Shown here in pieces: positions 1 to 12,368 of a DNA stretch of 64,000 bases. The stretch comes from Cycas panzhihuaensis (taxonomy: Eukaryota > Cycadophyta). Location: positions 118,179,741 through 118,243,740 of the forward strand of contig CM041465.1 in the NCBI GenBank assembly GCA_023213395.1, in the 5' to 3' direction. The notes under the pieces are model-generated. The model ran no database searches and was not told the DNA's origin. It saw only the letters and a program-made list of their open reading frames with translations. Each line of letters starts with the position of its first letter. Position 1 is the first letter of the stretch. The position numbers were made by a program, and so were the translations under genes.

Positions 1-554
1 TATAAGTCAAAGGGAATACTTTATGAAACTCCCATATCTATATTAATCAATAATGTTCTATCATTGAACTTCATTGATATCTCACTAGTTAAGCAGCTTA
101 ACCTTTTCATAGTCCTAAAAATTAGCATTACATACTCCCTGCATGGGTATCAAATGTTATATTATGTTAAGGTTATAAAAAAATTATAGGTTCAAATGGG
201 TACCTACCTCATAGTTTCTAATTTTTATGCTCTATCCATAGGTTAATCTAATATTATTCTTAAAGTCTAATATCTATAAATCCTTGGCATATATAGCATT
301 AGTAATTCATAAAAAAATCCTTTCATATTGCATAAGCATAATATAGTTAAGATACATAAGCTTTATGGGATCTAATCCCCTCTTAATTAGCTTGTCTCAC
401 TAAATGGAATGAGGAGATATTTGTAAACTAACATTACATATATAGTTTGAATTAACAACATTCAAGCCAACCCTCATATTCATCTAGATATTCAGGGCAT
501 CCTCATAAGTAACAATAGGTCTTTGCCCCTCTCCTAGCCACCTATTCACTAGAT

Positions 555-3290
555 TGTTGTTTCTATCATGCTATTGAAATCTATTCCTTCCTTGACCCTA
601 TTAACATTAGGCCATATAGAAGTTTTTACTTCTAAAAAAGTGAGATTGAGAAGATAATTAAGGAGCTAATGGATATGGGGATTATACAACCAATTAAAAT
701 TCCATATATTGCTCTAATCATATTTATCTAAAACAAGGGATGGTTCTTTTCACCTCTACATAGAATACTGAGAACTCAATAAAATCACCATAAAAAATAA
801 GTTCTCCACTTTACAAATTGATGATACGCTCAATAAAATTCACTATGCCACTATATTCTCTAAGTTGGACCTTTAATTAGGTTATTATCAAATTTCCATT
901 GCACTTAAAGATTGTCATAAGACAACCTTTCCAACTCATCATGGCCATCGTAGGTTCTAAGTCATGCCTTTTAGCCTTTGTAATGCCCCTACCACTTTCT
1001 AGACCCTAATGAATAAAATTCTTACTTCCTACTTAAAAAATATTATCAGTATATTTTTTAGTTATATACCTATTTATAGTTCTTATTTAGACCACCACCT
1101 TCATCATTTAAAAATTATCCTTCAAATTATACACCAATATCAGTTGTATGCTAAGCTTTTAAAATGTAAATTTAATAAATTAAAATTACAATAATTAGGA
1201 TATATTATTTCACCTAAAGGTATATGGGTAGATGTTAATAAAATTTTACTTATCACCACTTAGACAACCCACAGAAACCTCACTTAACTACATATTTTTT
1301 TCAGTTTCATATGTTTTCATTATCACTCTATTCATAACTATGCTTCTCTTACTACCTCAATAATTAACCTCCTATGAAAGGCTCATTCTAGTGGTCCTTA
1401 GTTATGAAAGATACCTTTAACCACCTAAAAGTAGTGATGACCTCAACCCCTATCCTTGCTACTCCTAACTTTTTTTCCCTTTTAACTCAAATTTGATGGT
1501 TTAAGATTTGACTTACAATCCTTATATAAAACTTTTATCCTATTACTTTGGAAAGTTGTAAACTGAAAGATCATGAATGTTGGCTATAACTTATTAGAAG
1601 GAAATAAAAGTAATTTTTTATATAGTAGATAAGTGGTAATAACACCTCTTGGGCTCAAAATTCATAATTCTTATAGATCACCATAATCTACATCATCTTT
1701 TGGATCAATTTGTATTATTGGAGGAACATGCTAAGTAAATTAATTACTTATAAATATTCTACTTTATCATACCATATAGGAAATAGAAAGATAATATTGT
1801 TGTTGATTCCCTTTCTTATATGCCTTTTAATTCCATCACTCTTTATCCTACCATTCACACCATCTCTAAACCCCATCCCAAATGATTAGTAGAGTTAGCT
1901 ATGGAAAGCCAATTCTAATTAGACTATCTATAATAATTAGTAAAAGTCCATAGCCAAAAGAGTTGGTCAACATATAATAGTTGCCTCCTACTCAAAAATC
2001 ATATTTTTTCCCACCCTACCTCCTTCCTTCCTTGTATCTTATTTGAATACCATTCCACTCCTTTGGGTGGCTATTCTAATTTTGATAAGACATACTATCA
2101 TATTTATGTAAATGTGTTTTAGCCCTTTATGAAGTCTATAATCCTTACCTTTATGTCTAAGTGTATTACTTATCAAAGAAAGAAGGCATACACTAAGGCT
2201 CCATTAGGTCTTCTCTAGCCCTTGTACATTCCCCAAGGTAAATGGTAAGACATAGCCATGGATTTTATCATAGGTATATCAATCTCTATTACATTTGACT
2301 CAATCTTTATCATCATCAATAAGCTAACTAAAAATTCCCACTTCATTTTAGTATTTGCTTTATATAAGGCATCACACCTTAGAGACCTCTACATCTAATT
2401 TGTCTTTTGCCTACATAGGTTTCCCTCCTTTATTGTTTATGATTGACACCCTAAATTCACTAGTTGTTTTTGGAAAGAACTCTTTAAGGTATTAAGAAGC
2501 TTATTTAGTATGAGTATAGCCTACTATCTATAAATCGATAGCTAATCTAAAGTTTTACATAAAACTCTAAAAACTTATTATTTTACTTTTGACCATTAAC
2601 CTAAATGGACTTCTTAGCTACCTCTTATTGAATATTGGTATAACTTATTATACCATTTAGCTATAGGTATATCCCCATTCATATCTCTTTATAGGTACCC
2701 CCTACCATCCCTCCACACTTTAGCTGCTAACCTTTGAACTACTTCTATTCAACAAAAACTCTAAAAGATGGATCAAATCTTACACACTCTTAAACAAAAC
2801 CTAGCAAATATGTAGAATTGTATGGAACAACTTATCAATCACCACTATTCTAATTGCTTATTCTTTGTCAATTACCTATTATTCCTCTATTTTCAACCAT
2901 ATAAATAATAATCCCTTAAGTGCTATAAAAGCCACAAACTAAGACCTTGTTATTATGGCTTATATAAAGTTCTACAAATGATTGGTCAAGTTGCATATGC
3001 ACTCAAACTTTAACCACACATAAACATCCATAATGTATTCCATGTCTCTTACCTAAAAAAATACCTTGGAAAAAATATTATCCCTTTGACCATCCTTCTT
3101 AAACTCAATGATGAGTAATTACTCATAGTTCCCCCTAACTATATCATCAATAATAAAAGAAGTTGCCTTCAAAACTAGACTATCTTTAGGCATTTGGTAT
3201 AGTAGGTCAGTTGTGATCTAGAAGAAGTGACATATGAGTTAGATGATTTTGTCAAGTAGCATCCCCATCTTTTAAGCTTTAAGAACTCAA
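555..3290 (+). mobile_element. Decayed Ty3/gypsy pol (gypsy-A)
   Basis: This is the remnant of a gypsy polyprotein: reverse transcriptase, RNase H, integrase and a C-terminal domain in the normal order. From about 560 the frame reads PINIRPYR and then EIEKIIKELMDMGII, the usual gypsy RT entry. Further RT blocks (KLDL, GYYQI, MPF) run to about 1,250. The catalytic FxDD block near 1,050 is changed to FFSYIPIYSS, so the polymerase is dead. RNase H/tether pieces lie near 1,490-1,830, where VVDSLSYMP ends the domain. Integrase pieces follow at 2,010-2,750. The C-terminal segment (2,950-3,290) has YALKL and HNVFHVSYLKKYLG, typical of chromovirus-type gypsy elements. Dozens of stops interrupt it. 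No LTR pair was found. Confidence 0.85.
1009..1194 (+). pseudogene. RT palm/thumb fragment of gypsy-A
   Basis: This is the longest stop-free piece of the gypsy-A reverse transcriptase. It starts at the motif corresponding to LMNK and runs through the region that should hold the two catalytic aspartates. These are replaced by Ser and Tyr (FFSYIPIYSS). The downstream YAKLLKCKFNKLKLQ matches the usual LYAKLSKCEF-type block of the family. It is not a gene in its own right; the initiating Met is an internal residue of the polyprotein. Confidence 0.75.
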
Positions 3291-4399
3291 CATGATAGAG
3301 GAATGGACCTATTATATAATTGCCCACTAATAGTAGAGTTGGGTTACTAATTTATGTGACCAAGGTACATGATAATTAAAGCTTCCTATAAACTTATGTA
3401 TATGGGCTATTTATATTCTCCAATAGAAGTGAGGGTCATTTTCCCCCTCTAATAGAATTTTATGAGGAAAGGCCACTCTTACCTATTTAAGGCTCATATT
3501 TGTAAAGGAGGATTATGCTTAGAATTTATTTATGATATCATACTTTATATAAATTTGGTGAGCATTTGGTATACTTGCAAGTGTCTCTATTCTATAATCT
3601 TTAGTGAACAAGGCAATAATAAAAATCCATTAGTTGTACATTTTATATCTTTAATGCTCTTTGGGTCAAATTGGTGTAGATTACCAATGGGATCCTTCCA
3701 CATTACATATATCCCACTTCATACACTTCATAACATAAGCATGCTTAGAAGTTATAAAGTGGGGCTAAGTAACAATTGTGAAGAGTGGGCAATGTGGAAA
3801 TTAATAATAAAACACATTAAATTAGAGAAAGTTGTAGGAGGAAACTAATTCAATGTAATAGGTACTAACATAGAAAGGCTTGTATGTCAATCATCAATGA
3901 AATTGTAGCAAGTATAAAGGGTACAAATGATAATATATTTAGGGTAAAGTTATAAGCTAATAACTAATTATGAAAAATTAGATTAACACATAATGAGGTT
4001 AGTAAAAAAAATATTTCCTTACTTAGAATTAATTAACATATTAACTTAATATTTGAAGGTAGAAGCAAAGCTAATAACAACTTAAATAACAAGCTCATAG
4101 CTAACCTAACAATATTAATTTTTAAAAACATTTTAAATTGATAGAGCCTAAGGTATATCTTAACATATAAAAGCTTAAGAAAGTAATGAATAATGACAAT
4201 GAGCTTACTAAGTAAATAGGAGATTAGTATGAGAAGCCTCTTAAGAGGAAATAGAAGAGGGAAGGATCACAAGTTGAGTTTTTCAATAAAGATATAAAAA
4301 TTTAGAGAATTGATTTATCCATAATTTTTAGATGCCTAAATGACTCTAAATTAAATCTTCTTCATGTGTTTATTATTGTCAAATGTACTAAAAGGGATT
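3291..4399. other. AT-rich stretch, possible 3' LTR of gypsy-A
   Basis: No domain is recognisable here. The stretch follows directly on the gypsy-A C-terminus, so it may contain that element's 3' untranslated region and LTR, but no second copy exists in the window to test this. A 128-codon open frame at 3,462-3,848 (+) is the only sizeable one. Its composition (Ile, Leu, Tyr, Cys rich) and lack of any motif suggest chance in AT-rich DNA. Confidence 0.4.
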
Positions 4400-6111
4400 A
4401 GCTAATGGACTAGGTAGATATTATTGACAACAATTTAGTGGAACAATTAAAGGGTTTGTTTTTAGGTACCCCATTCCACATGAATTCATACTTCATATCT
4501 ATAATATTAGGCATAATTTAGTTTCCTAAATTCTTAATTGATCCTCAAACTAAACTACTACCCATCTAGTTTCATTTCTCTAAAGTATAGGATCAAAAGA
4601 ATCCATTGTTTCTTTATCCTTTAATTTACAATTTTATATACCTAGTGTCCCAAATGCTCCTCCTAATGCCTAGGATAGACAGAGACATCAAAGCATTCCT
4701 GAAAAGGTAAAAAATACCAAATGGAGACTTTTATTTATTTAAAGACTACACCACCGTCTAACTCTATGGCTATAAAGGACCCATGCTATATCTATTAAGG
4801 CATTCTTCTACTAGATTATTTTTATAGAAATTTGTTGACAATTGTCATTGATAAGAGATAGGTTGCATCCTAAGTTTAAAAAGATGTCATACCAATCATG
4901 CTCTATTCATATTAGATACTGGAATACCTCAAGGAGGTCCAAGATGTATTAGGTAGGAAACCACTAACTATGGATTATAATTTAAAAAGGATACCACCTA
5001 AATATTATGATCTAAACAGAGTTATAGCTCAATACATGACTAACATTAGAGTGACTCCACCCTAACATGAACTAGATAATTTAGAGAAGAACAAAAATTA
5101 AGAGGATGATCATCTCATATATAAAGAAGAGCTAATATTCTATATAAAAAGTAGTGAGATGACATAAGATTTTAGGATAATAAGGGATTAATTTAGGAGG
5201 AAAAGCAAGAAGAACTGAGCAAGAGCAACTTGCTTAAAAATATATTATAGGCTATTAAGAAGAAAAAAGGGACTAAGCCACACAAATAACTTGTACCCAC
5301 TAATAAGAAGAAGAGACAACAAAAGTTGCATGTTTAAGCACCTTTAACCTAGATAACTCCTGAGCAACTATTAATGTAAGTTCATTTGTCAAAAGAGGAA
5401 AATATGGTGTTGATGGTGAAAAAAGATGGATACAAACCACCACCTTCTCCTCCTCTTATTATGATCAAGAAGTAAAGTTCCATCACTAAATTAAAATCAC
5501 CTATGAAGTAACCTATCTTAAATGCATCATTAACATAACCTTCCTTAAGTACAAAAAAATCTCTATAAATATTAAAAGAGATTAGATATTTGTAGGAGGA
5601 ACTAAGATCAAGCTCTTATGCATAGATCAAATCCCTTAAGGGTGCTCAAGTAATATATGAAATAATATAGGAAGTAGAAGAAGAAGTACTAGAGAAAGAA
5701 AGAAAAGGAGAAATTCTAGAATAGTTATATTCCTTTCTTAACCTAGCAGTCATATAGGCCAAAGAAATTACTAATTATTATGTAGAGAATATGGTAGCTA
5801 AGGAATGTTTAGAGATAGAGATAATTGAAACACTCTAGGAGCAAATAGCCAGAAGTACCTAATGGGATGAATAAGCTATAATTTAAACTTAACTATCCTA
5901 GACAAATAAGACTCCCTTAATGGACCTAAGCCATAAGGAAGGGTAAGATAGAGGAATATAACTTGATCCCTAGGTTGTAGAATAAATCAATATCAAGTAA
6001 GTAACTCAAGGATTACCTTAAGTTTTAGCATTCGATACAACCACAAAAGAGAGATTTTTATTAATGGAGCAAAGAGGAGAAAATCTTAAAGAAGGTTATT
6101 ATCAAAGGAAA
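4400..6111 (+). pseudogene. Decayed unrecognised reading frame
   Basis: I do not recognise this product. Coding-like text with regularly placed stops can be followed over much of the interval. The clearest part is one frame from 5,641 to 6,111: 157 codons rich in Glu, Lys, Ile and Leu, containing 15 stops that are all TAA or TAG and none TGA. Former CAA/CAG codons that lost their C explain this pattern. Earlier parts read as KGLFLGTPFHMNSYF (about 4,450) and as a Lys-rich segment (about 5,200-5,450). A gag or accessory frame of an old retrotransposon is the most likely source, because retrotransposon remnants lie on both sides, but no zinc knuckle or other diagnostic motif was seen. Confidence 0.45.
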
Positions 6112-6157
6112 GAGGTAAATAAAGACCATATCATAGTCTACCAAAGATGACATTACT

Positions 6158-7229
6158 TTGGAATTAATTGATCTATATTTGGCTACATGTCAACTCATCA
6201 AGTATAAAGTGGCTATCTTTATTATTCTAGCTTTATATGTTGATGATATACTTTTAGTTGGTAATAATAAAGAAATGAACCAACTTGAGAAAGGCCAAAT
6301 AGCATCTTATTTTGAGATGAAGGACCTAGGTATTGTATATTTTATTTTACATATTAAAATTAGAAGGGATAGAAGAAATAGGAAGATCTTTCTTATCCAA
6401 AAGTAATACATTGAGATGATACTATAGTTGTTTAGGTTGCAAGGTAACAAACCATTTAATGTTCATCTTATTGTTAGTTTAAAATTATTAGCTAAATAAT
6501 GCCAAAAGACTCACCAAGAAGTTGAAGATATGGCATTTGTCCCTTATACTACTGTTGTTGGTAGCTTGATATATGTGATGGTTTATACTCAACTAAACAT
6601 TACCCATGTAGTGGGAGTAGTTAGTAGGTGTATGTCAAACCTAGGCAAGGAGCATTGGGTGGCTATGAAAAGGATTTTCAAGTATCTATGAGGTATATCA
6701 AACTATGGAATTTTATACTAAGAAGATCCCATTGAGAGTAGAATAATGAACCTGAGAGGATTTATTGATCTTGATTAGGTTGGAAATATTGATAGTAGAA
6801 GATCTATAAGTAGGTATATTTTTACTCTTTGCGGTGGCACAATTAGTTGGATGAGTAAAAGATAATAAGTTATGGTACTTTCTATCACAGAAGTAGAGTA
6901 TATGGTAGTTATTCATATGTGTATGGAAGCAATTTGGTTATAGAGATTATGCAAAAATATTAGCTTCAAGTAGGATGCTGTGAGGATAGCTTATGATAGT
7001 CAAAATATAATCTACCTAATAAAAAACCCCACTTTTCATGCTCAGTCGAATCATATTAATGTGCAATTCCATTTTGTGAGATAAATGGTTTAAGATCACA
7101 AGGTGGACTTACAAAAGATTGCTACATAAGAGAATGTTGTAAATTCATTGGCCAAGATTATTAGCATTAAAAAATTTAGATGGTCTAGAAAGGTAATGGG
7201 TGTTTGTAATTTTGGTATTAAGTAGTTGT
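6158..7229 (+). mobile_element. Ty1/copia pol 3' end (copia-C)
   Basis: This is the C-terminal third of a copia polyprotein, covering the end of reverse transcriptase and the RNase H. LYVDDILLVGNN at about 6,230 is the copia catalytic block, with both aspartates intact. It is followed by the family's FEMKDLG, VGSLIYVM and SRYIFTLCGGTISWMSKR blocks, then TEVEYM and the final HINVQFHFVR segment near 7,050. Several stops interrupt it. The upstream half of the element is missing, and an unrelated AT-rich frame sits directly before it. The PPT and an LTR follow in the expected place, so the 3' end is complete. Confidence 0.9.
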
Positions 7230-7255
7230 GTATATAGGTTTCTTATAAAGTGTTT

Positions 7256-7269
7256 AATAAGTGGGTGAT
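7256..7269 (+). other. Polypurine tract of copia-C
   Basis: AATAAGTGGGTGAT lies immediately before a TGTTAG LTR start and just after the pol remnant. This is the normal site and composition of the plus-strand primer of copia elements. Confidence 0.75.
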
Positions 7270-7736
7270 TGTTAGATATGTTGAACACTTTACAAGTGTT
7301 ACATAGGTATAGGCATTACTCTTGAGCCTCTTTGTGGGGTCTGGGGGCCTATTGTAGGGCCCTCTGTTGGGGGGTCTAAGGGTCAGTGGCCCCCTAAGCA
7401 AAGGTTCAGGGGTAAGAGCCCTAAAAAAAAAATTTTAGGTGTCATATAGGGGTCTTTCTTGGCCCATGGTTTATGCCTATTATATTGTAAAATCATAAGG
7501 TACTATCTTGTAAAGTTATGTCTATATATTCTTATGTAATGACACATGAAAAAGGTTGGATAAGTCTTTAATAAGTCGATGAGAAAAGTTAGGGTTTTTA
7601 TCTCTGTAATTCTTTGGCTATTGATGAGATTAATAAAAGTTTTATGCTTAGACTTGAATCTCTTGGTGTTCTTTGTTGTGTGCTTAGTTTATTTATGCTA
7701 TTTATTCTTTGCATGATTTAGAGTTCTGGTAATACA
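7270..7736 (+). repeat. 3' LTR of copia-C
   Basis: The LTR starts with TGTTAGATATG right after the polypurine tract and is proposed to end at AATACA (7,736). The end is less certain than the start because the 5' LTR is not in the window. It holds a G/C-run block at about 7,325-7,430 and a TATA-like stretch near 7,525, as expected of an LTR with promoter and terminator functions. Confidence 0.65.
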
Positions 7737-7764
7737 TTACTTATGCAGTTATGCTTACTCTTCA

Positions 7765-8290
7765 ATATATTAGGGGGCATTATTATCTAATCAATTAAAA
7801 AGATCCTAGCAAATAGAAGTAGGCATATCCTAGGTAGACCAAGAAGCAAGAAACTCTAAATACACATCTACATATACTTTTGTATTATATAAGTAAATAA
7901 GCAAAACATAAATCAATAAACAAAGTAATATAAAGCTAATACAATCATAATGCAAACTAAATGTATGCAACTATGAATGCTTTTTCTCATTTTATTTTAT
8001 TTTATTTTTTAATGCATGTAATGCAAATGTAATCTAAATATTATATATTTTCCTTTGTAAAGTATATTACTAAATGTTCTTTATTCTTGTTATTTGAATA
8101 AAACATAAATGCCTAATGTGAAAGAATCCTACATGTCTTTACTTTTCCCTTCTCTTTGAATGAAAGAGAGATAATTAGGGTTTAAAGTGCTCCTTTTCTT
8201 ATGAATGAAACTAAAAAATTTTAAGTAATTCAAATGCCTTATTACCCTTTTAAAAGTAGATTAATGTGAGATAAATTCCTTCTTATTTTT
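7765..8290 (-). repeat. Left direct repeat of element X (LTR segment)
   Basis: This 526 bp segment matches 24,999-25,522 in the same orientation, from ATATTAGGGG through GGGTTTAAAGTGCTCC to GTGAGATAAA. By eye the match is roughly 80 percent. The gag core between the two copies reads on the minus strand, so this copy would belong to the 3' LTR. The true LTR ends were not resolved; homology fades after 8,290. Confidence 0.65.
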
Positions 8291-10400
8291 ATTTCTTTCT
8301 TAAGGAACATGTTTCTTGTGACCTAGCTCTTAATCCCAAAAAAATAAAAATTTTGAATATAATTTAAAAGTTTCAAAGGAAAAAAATATCATAAATGATT
8401 GATTTGGCCCAATAAAGAGTCAATTGAGCTATAAGAAAGGCAAAGAAAGAAGAAATAATGTCATATAATAACCAACCAATTGATAAGGCAAATAAATTGA
8501 AAGCACTTTAAGTGGGTTTTTATTAATTGGATACTATTAAGATCTTTCAATAATTGGTAATATAAATCAGGCACAATCAAAATCAACATGACTTCAAGTA
8601 GTCATAATGTCAAGTAATCTCTACACTACCATGTAGTTAATTAGTCAAACCCTAACAACAAAGAGAAAGCAAGAGACCTGGCCATTATCTAAGAAAGGGT
8701 ATAGTTAATTGAAACATTTGACCCCATGCAAATGAAAGCTCTACGGATTATATTAAAGTAAGATAGTAAATGTTGCCAACCTTATAAATACTAAGTTATT
8801 CAAGAGCTTGGGCTACTTAGGTTATTTATTGAGTTGTTAAAATGTAAATAAACATGGTAATAGTTGAGTGAGATAAGTGACTTGGATGAGGTAGGAGTAA
8901 CTAGTTACGTTGTGGTGACTAATATTTACCTATCTTTGTAGAGAACTTTTTTTTGTTTTGTGTGTCTTTTAATTGATTTTCCTTTTGTATTTTTAGTATT
9001 TAGATTTTTGGTATAAAAAAGAGTTTAAAGACAAGAGAGGATACATCATAGTTTTACCCTATTAATGATTGATATTTATAGGACCTATCATAGTTTAATC
9101 TCATTAATAATTAATTTTTTGAGGACCTATCATAATTTAACCTCATTAATAGTTATATTTTAGAGGTATGGTCACAATAGTTTTACCTCTTTAGTGACCA
9201 CCTCATGTCTCTAGGGTGAGATTATGAGACTTTAGAGAGAAAGGGTCTTGAAAATTAAATTATAGTTGTGAGAGTGATGGAAACATGAGGTTTAAGAAAA
9301 ATGGATCCTATAGGCTATGAACAAGGCTATATTTGAAGAACACCATTCTTTGGTCCACAAAGGAGGTATAGGGAAACATAGGTAAGAGGTTAGAACAACA
9401 TATGGGGGACTTGTCAACTTGTCAAGGGATAAATTTTGGATTGATATGAGTTAATAATCAGTGAAAAACGTACTTGAAGTATGTTTCAATTGGGGTAGTA
9501 GGGTTTATATGAAAGTTTAAGCAAGAAAAAAAATCATTTGTGACTAAAGAGGGCTCTGTTAGAGAGTGTATCGAGGAGTCTAGGAAAACCTAGCCATTAC
9601 AATTTTGATTAGAGAGCTATAGGGGTTTGAGACAGACATTATGGATTAACAGATAAGATACCTAGTGAATTCTTAATTTGATTTTCTTTTTTTTTAGTTT
9701 TAAGATGAAAAATACAACCTGTAATACTAAAACAACAATCTCTACATGAAAAACATGAGATCACTTTTAAAAACTTGATATTACTAACAAAAAATATTAT
9801 CAATAGATTGGTCACATTTTTAATAGTAATTAGGTTACATTTTTAAAGATGAGATTGCATCATGGAGTTCACATTTTTCATAAGGAGTTTATGTTTTTCA
9901 AAGGGAGTTCATGTTTTTCAATTGAAAACTGTAATAGAAAAAGGTTTATATTTCTTTAAAAAAAAGAATTTGATAGGAAAATTTTAATGATACTAACACT
10001 AGATGTGTGTGCTAATGGCAGAGATTAGAGCATATTAGTACTTAAGATAATAAGGGACCTAGTTTGGTTGCCGTATTTGATAGATTATCATTCATAGAGA
10101 GACAAATTCTTCATTGATATGGCTTGAACTAGGTGAGTAGATCGATCCAACTCATGATGGAGGTAGATATTTTATGTGATTTGATCAACCATTAGATTCT
10201 AGGGGGAAATGTATTTCAATTTAGAGGACTTAAAGATTTGAGGATCAGTGTGAGAGAGGTAGGAAGGATCTTAGTTGTTTCTTAGCATAAGGAAAGTATT
10301 ATCTCATCAAGAGCAGTAGAGGAGGAGTAGAGGGTAATTATCAACCAGTATATCGCTAGGGAGGTAAGATATATTAGGATGCATGGATTCAGTGTATCAC
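8291..10400. other. 3' part of element X, no gene recognised
   Basis: AT-rich sequence without a recognisable domain. It contains four tandem-like copies of a CATAGTTTTACCTC-type stem-loop at 9,045-9,199 and short stem-loop-poor purine runs elsewhere. It probably includes the rest of the left LTR and the 3' untranslated region of X. Confidence 0.45.
9045..9199 (+). repeat. Four clustered stem-loop motifs
   Basis: Four units share a loop close to ATAGTTTTACCTCATTA. Their flanking arms differ in sequence but remain complementary in three of them: ATCAT/ATGAT (9,045-9,069), CTAT/ATAG (9,127-9,152) and GGTCAC/GTGACC (9,170-9,199). The second unit (about 9,083-9,110) keeps the loop but has a poor stem. 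Related units occur at 19,755-19,780, 21,519-21,546, 21,629-21,656 and 31,769-31,799. Confidence 0.65.
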
Positions 10401-11780
10401 CCTTTAGATGGGTAAGGGACATCCCTACAATCAGGAAGGTGATTTGGTTGATTATTCTATTTTAGATAGCAAGGACCTAGAATTTTATAGGTCTTATAGG
10501 TTAGTGGGTAAGTATAGTGAGGCAGTGTGCGTTGGGGCTTAAATATAATTGGGTTTGGTATATATTAGATAGCATTCATAACCAACTATTGAGGATATGA
10601 CATAATGGAGAGGGTGGATTTTCTTACACATCAATCTTACTATGTTGGTTATATGATCATATTCCAATGACTTGGTCGAGAGGAGTACCTAGTCAATTGA
10701 ATTAGATGGATCCAATGATGAACTAATGGCATATACAATCACAGGTATATTAGAAGATATAGGCATGTTCTTTACATGACCTAAAGTTGGACTAAATAGC
10801 TCATAACTAATAGGTTATGAACCCATGTAAGGGGATGCATTTATAGTCAAATGATGAGGCAGATATAGCAATAGCAGGAGGACCACCTCTTCTACTAAAG
10901 GGAGGAGGAGAATGAGGAGATGAAGGAAGAGAAAATGATAGGATAGTAATAAAAGATAGAGAAGCCCTGTCCCCTCCACTAAAAGGAGGGAGATGACAGG
11001 TTGTCCATAGGGATAGTAATGTTGTTGATGAGGGAAAGAGAGCTCTTGTGAGAGATGATGGTGATGGTAAGCTAGTTCAGGGAGGTAATATAGGGGAAAA
11101 GGGAGTTAGTGGAGAGTTTGCTATGGGTGGGGAGCATAAAGAGGGAGATCATTAAGCCTATAATCAAGGGTGCATAGGAGGTAGATGGTATGTATAATTT
11201 TACACATTGTTTTAATGATAAAAGATAATAGTTTATTATTATATGATTGATTTATTATTGATGGGATGAATAATTAGTTTGATGTTTGATTGTATGATTA
11301 GATGGGGTCTTCATAAGGCATATACTTGATGGCTTTCTATTATTTATATATAGACCATGGGAACTATAAATTTGGTAGGATAGAGATCCAAAGTTTTTGG
11401 GAAGCCCACACTCAACACTTTGCCCCAACTATTAGAGTTTGAGAATTGTATAAGGTATTGGAGGCTCGTATGGCTATATAAGAGGTTGAAATGATAGTAT
11501 AAGAAGTTAATCTATAGGGCTAGTTGACTACTTGCAAGTTAAAGGTAAGGGGATTAGCGAGGCAGCTCAAGGATATTGAGGATGAGAGATGACATCTTAG
11601 GAGGATGTCAATCTTATAGGTGGGTGGATGGGTGACTCGTTTGGCTAGTCAGAGTGCTTAATAAGGATAGGCCACTACATATCAAGGAGGGGCATCCTAT
11701 CATCATGGCCATCAAGCAGAGGGAGACCATGGGAGCTCTAAATAGCCTTGATTATAATTATGACTATTTCCCCCTTGAGA
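10400..11780 (+). pseudogene. Decayed frame antisense to the gag of element X
   Basis: One plus-strand frame can be followed from about 10,480, with segments such as TIEDMT and WRGWIFLHINLTML, into an Arg/Lys-rich stretch at about 10,880-10,990. A further segment at about 11,430-11,770 reads LARQLKDIEDER and looks coiled-coil forming. The interrupting stops are mostly of types reachable from Gln, Arg or Trp codons. It lies on the opposite strand to gag and near the 3' end of X. Some plant Tat-lineage gypsy elements carry extra antisense frames in this position, so the same arrangement is possible here. I cannot name a domain. Confidence 0.45.
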
Positions 11781-11851
11781 TAAGGGAGAATGGAGGTGTA
11801 GTATAGATAGATAATTTCTTGCATGGGATGTTCATGATGTATATTATATTT

Positions 11852-11856
11852 TATAT
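11852..11856. repeat. Target-site duplication, left (Copia-1)
   Basis: TATAT before the left LTR matches TATAT at 19,396-19,400 after the right LTR. The site is AT-rich, so chance contributes, but length and position are as expected for copia integration. Confidence 0.7.
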
Positions 11857-12285
11857 TGTGAGAATAGGCATATGTATAACATCATAGGATCAGATTAAAC
11901 ATAAAACCACAGGAAAACAAATGAAATTACACATGTACATAGGTTGACAGGTGGAAAACCCCTTTTGGGAAGAAAACCCACCTCCTAAAGTTCTATTTTT
12001 ATTAAGAATAGTTGTAAACAGAAAATCAAATAGGTAAACCACCTAACACCTAAACCAGCCTTTAAAAAGGCATATAGACAACCCTCCTAGATTCATGGAA
12101 CTATCTCCTTGAATCTAGGAGATGAATTTATACAATGAAAGGTTTGTTGAAATGTAGTTCTGCATTTCAACTACCTTTCACATAAGATAAAAATATTAAA
12201 GTTTAAACATTATGATAACTTTAATATGCATTTAGACATATGACTTAAATATAAACTTTAAAAAGATTACATTAACATTCTAACA
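11857..12285 (-). repeat. 3' LTR of Copia-1
   Basis: 429 bp, TGTGAGAAT to ATTCTAACA on the plus strand. It pairs with 18,966-19,395 over its full length. It is the 3' LTR because the polyprotein reads leftwards towards it. Confidence 0.93.
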
Positions 12286-12296
12286 TCCCCATTTAA
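12286..12296 (-). other. Polypurine tract of Copia-1
   Basis: On the minus strand TTAAATGGGGA directly precedes the LTR start TGTTAGAATG. This is the classical copia plus-strand primer site. Confidence 0.85.
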
Positions 12297-12368
12297 TGTA
12301 AACTTTTGTACTGTAGAAAAAGAAGGTCTTCATCATGGTGATCCCCCTTCGATGGAGACTTCTTTTAT

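Noticed and set aside
3462-3848. 128-codon frame that could be a small gene
   Set aside because: No motif, no relative visible, no promoter evidence, AT-rich surroundings between two decayed elements. Listed only as part of an uncharacterised stretch.
9045-9199. CRISPR array
   Set aside because: Units are few, degenerate and irregularly spaced, with no cas genes, in a plant nuclear context.
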